This document shows, one piece after another, positions 6,570-7,284 of a DNA stretch of 7,284 nt (position 1 is its first letter; each line of letters opens with the position of its first letter). The DNA comes from Nitrospinota bacterium (GTDB taxonomy: Bacteria > Nitrospirota > Thermodesulfovibrionia > Thermodesulfovibrionales > UBA1546), in assembly GCA_018896985.1 (NCBI GenBank), contig JAHILQ010000001.1:1-7284 (forward strand). Reading direction: 5' to 3'. The notes under the pieces are model-generated. The model worked only from the letters and a program-made list of their open reading frames with translations, did no database searches and was not told where the DNA came from. The translations under genes were made by a program, and so were the position numbers.

Positions 6570-6588
6570 GTCCCGACTTTGTCGGGAC
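6570..6588. repeat. Perfect 8-bp palindromic hairpin GTCCCGAC-TTT-GTCGGGAC
   Basis: A GC-rich stem with a 3-base loop lies 5 bases beyond the T-rich end of the 6S gene. No T-run follows on either strand, so it is not a standard intrinsic terminator. It could block 3' exonucleases, back up 6S termination, or be one copy of a dispersed palindromic element; a single copy is visible here. Confidence 0.6.
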
Positions 6589-6593
6589 AAGGT

Positions 6594-6799
6594 AAAATAA
6601 ACCCACCCTGCCGTGCAAATGAATAATCAGATCCGCCCATAAATATAGGTGGGTGTCTTGAAGGGGACTTCAGGCTTCCCCGCACTTTGATGCGGGGCAT
6701 GCACACCGTCCTCCTTACTCAGACTCCCTAAAGATCTAATTTGCCGGATCAACTTTTTCATCTGTCACCAACAGGGCAGGCAGCCCTATCGCCCCTTCT
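6594..6799 (-). ncRNA. ssrS: 6S RNA
   Basis: 6S RNA binds housekeeping RNA polymerase by mimicking an open promoter and lowers transcription in stationary phase. Seen on the minus strand: a long imperfect closing stem between the 5' arm (6776-6745, CCCTG...GATCCG) and the 3' arm (6635-6606, CGGATC...CAGGG), matching over about 30 bases; a large internal bubble; and a terminal hairpin CCCCGCA/TGCGGGG (6678-6697, 6-base loop). Next to that hairpin are GGTGTGCATGC (6707-6697) and GAAGCCTGAAG (6678-6668), close to the GGUGAGCAUGC and GAAGCCU motifs of E. coli 6S as I remember it, and then GACACCCACC. The closing stem is followed by a T-rich run (6601-6594), the likely terminator. The 5' end is placed from the promoter. 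The position upstream of rny is familiar from other anaerobes. Ends are approximate. Confidence 0.87.
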
Positions 6800-6805
6800 G
6801 TTTAT

Positions 6806-6834
6806 TTTATAACAAAAGCAGCGCATTTAAGCAA
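6806..6834 (-). promoter_or_regulatory. Promoter of the 6S RNA gene
   Basis: -35 TTGCTT (6834-6829), 17-base spacer, -10 TATAAA (6811-6806), with TGT directly before the -10 making an extended -10. This places transcription start at about 6799, just before the 6S closing-stem region. The spacing and motifs fit the housekeeping sigma factor. The 6800-6910 interval is also the upstream region of the divergent mobA-like gene; no convincing promoter for that gene is seen in its A/T-rich 6860-6910 part. Confidence 0.65.
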
Positions 6835-6910
6835 GAATAAAATCTTTACCAAGAGCGCTTTTAGCTTGTATTAAAAATATTTTTTGAATAGACTATTATG
6901 ATAACTAAAG

Positions 6911-7284
6911 ATGGCTATGACAGGAACAATCTTAGCAGGCGGAGAGAACCGGAGGATCCCATTGCTGAAGGGACACATTGAGATCAATGGGGAAAAAATA
7001 ATTGATTCCATCGTCAATCTGATGAAAAGCTTATTCGGAAGGGCAGTTATAAGCACAAACACACCGGAATTTTATTTTTACTGCGGGGCGCCGATGATAG
7101 GAGACATTATCAATCAAAGGGGACCGCTCATCGGCATCTTCTCTGTACTGTCAAACATAAAGGATGATGCGATATTCGTAGTCGCCTGTGATATGCCTTT
7201 CCTAAATGACCAGCTTATGAAGTATATGGTTGAAAGATTTAATACAGAACACAGAACACAGAACACAATCCCCCCCACCCACCC
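6911..7284 (+). CDS. mobA: Molybdenum cofactor guanylyltransferase (MobA-like NTP transferase), 3' end outside window
   Basis: The frame is open from ATG 6911 to the window edge (124 codons visible; the family is about 190-210). MobA joins GMP from GTP to molybdopterin to make the bis-MGD cofactor of DMSO-reductase-type enzymes such as formate dehydrogenase and nitrate reductase. Seen: TILAGGENRRIPLLKG (6-21), the nucleotide-binding loop with Lys20 (the usual RMG is replaced by RIP); RGPLIGIFSVL (70-80); and VVACDMPFL (90-98), the metal-binding Asp motif. An in-frame stop at 6902-6904 excludes an earlier start; ATG 6917 is an alternative, and no clear SD is seen for either. Odd: after residue 110 the sequence becomes a heptamer repeat plus C-rich codons (NTEHRTQNTIPPTH) unlike the expected core fold, so the gene may be degraded from there, or the window reaches a poor assembly edge. 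Confidence 0.8.
   Translation, partial: MAMTGTILAGGENRRIPLLKGHIEINGEKIIDSIVNLMKSLFGRAVISTNTPEFYFYCGAPMIGDIINQRGPLIGIFSVLSNIKDDAIFVVACDMPFLNDQLMKYMVERFNTEHRTQNTIPPTH
7244..7267 (+). repeat. Tandem heptamer ACAGAAC, 3 copies plus 3 bases
   Basis: Copies lie at 7244-7250, 7251-7257 and 7258-7264, followed by ACA. The tract is in the mobA-like frame, where three units (21 bases) keep the frame open while a change of one unit would shift it. Confidence 0.85.
7270..7284 (-). other. G-quadruplex motif at the window edge
   Basis: The minus strand reads GGGTGGGTGGGGGGG, which gives four G-tracts of three joined by single-base loops, a textbook pattern for a stable parallel quadruplex. It directly follows the heptamer tract and may continue beyond the window. 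Confidence 0.7.

Noticed and set aside
6412..6618. 68-codon minus-strand frame upstream of rny
   Set aside because: It runs through the 3' half of the 6S RNA, the palindrome and the promoter-like dyad, has no SD or recognisable domain, and is explained by non-coding elements.
6871..7062. 63-codon minus-strand frame over the mobA start
   Set aside because: It is antisense to the LAGG nucleotide-binding motif of the mobA-like gene and has no family features.

Overview
The window looks like a stretch of bacterial chromosome of moderate-to-low GC (judged by eye). Gene content and style (an electron-transfer flavoprotein with a fused ferredoxin, RNase Y and a YmdB-type phosphodiesterase side by side, a 6S RNA just upstream of rny, short tandem heptamer tracts between genes) best fit an anaerobic Nitrospirota-like or former deltaproteobacterial organism. 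That placement is an inference from gene style; no taxonomic marker is present.

Plus-strand block (1-3816): the 3' part of etfB, then etfA with an N-terminal 2x[4Fe-4S] domain, fabD (malonyl-CoA:ACP transacylase) and a UMF1/Atg22-like MFS transporter. etfB/etfA overlap by 10 bases, etfA/fabD overlap by 4 (GTGA), and fabD and the transporter are 25 bases apart, so this reads as one operon that begins upstream of the window. A hairpin right after the transporter stop may end it. The block converges tail-to-tail, with a 14-base overlap, on the minus-strand block.

Minus-strand block (6834 down to 3803), in transcription order: an extended -10 promoter, a 6S RNA (about 206 nt), a second promoter-like site inside an inverted repeat, an untranslated leader of about 190 nt ending in a terminator-like hairpin, a strong Shine-Dalgarno, rny (RNase Y), an 81-base gap filled with GTGTCAG/CTGACAC repeats, and ymdB. 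This is an RNA-metabolism cluster: a global RNA polymerase regulator, the main endoribonuclease of mRNA decay and a phosphodiesterase linked to RNase Y in Bacillus. The leader can fold in two mutually exclusive ways (terminator, or long-range pairing of the leader start with the terminator 3' arm), so rny may be controlled by attenuation.

Right edge (6911-7284): a divergent, incomplete mobA-like gene (molybdenum cofactor guanylyltransferase). Its visible end carries an in-frame ACAGAAC heptamer tract followed at once by a C-rich run that is a G-quadruplex motif on the other strand. The 678 bases between rny and mobA contain no credible protein gene; they hold the RNA and regulatory elements listed.
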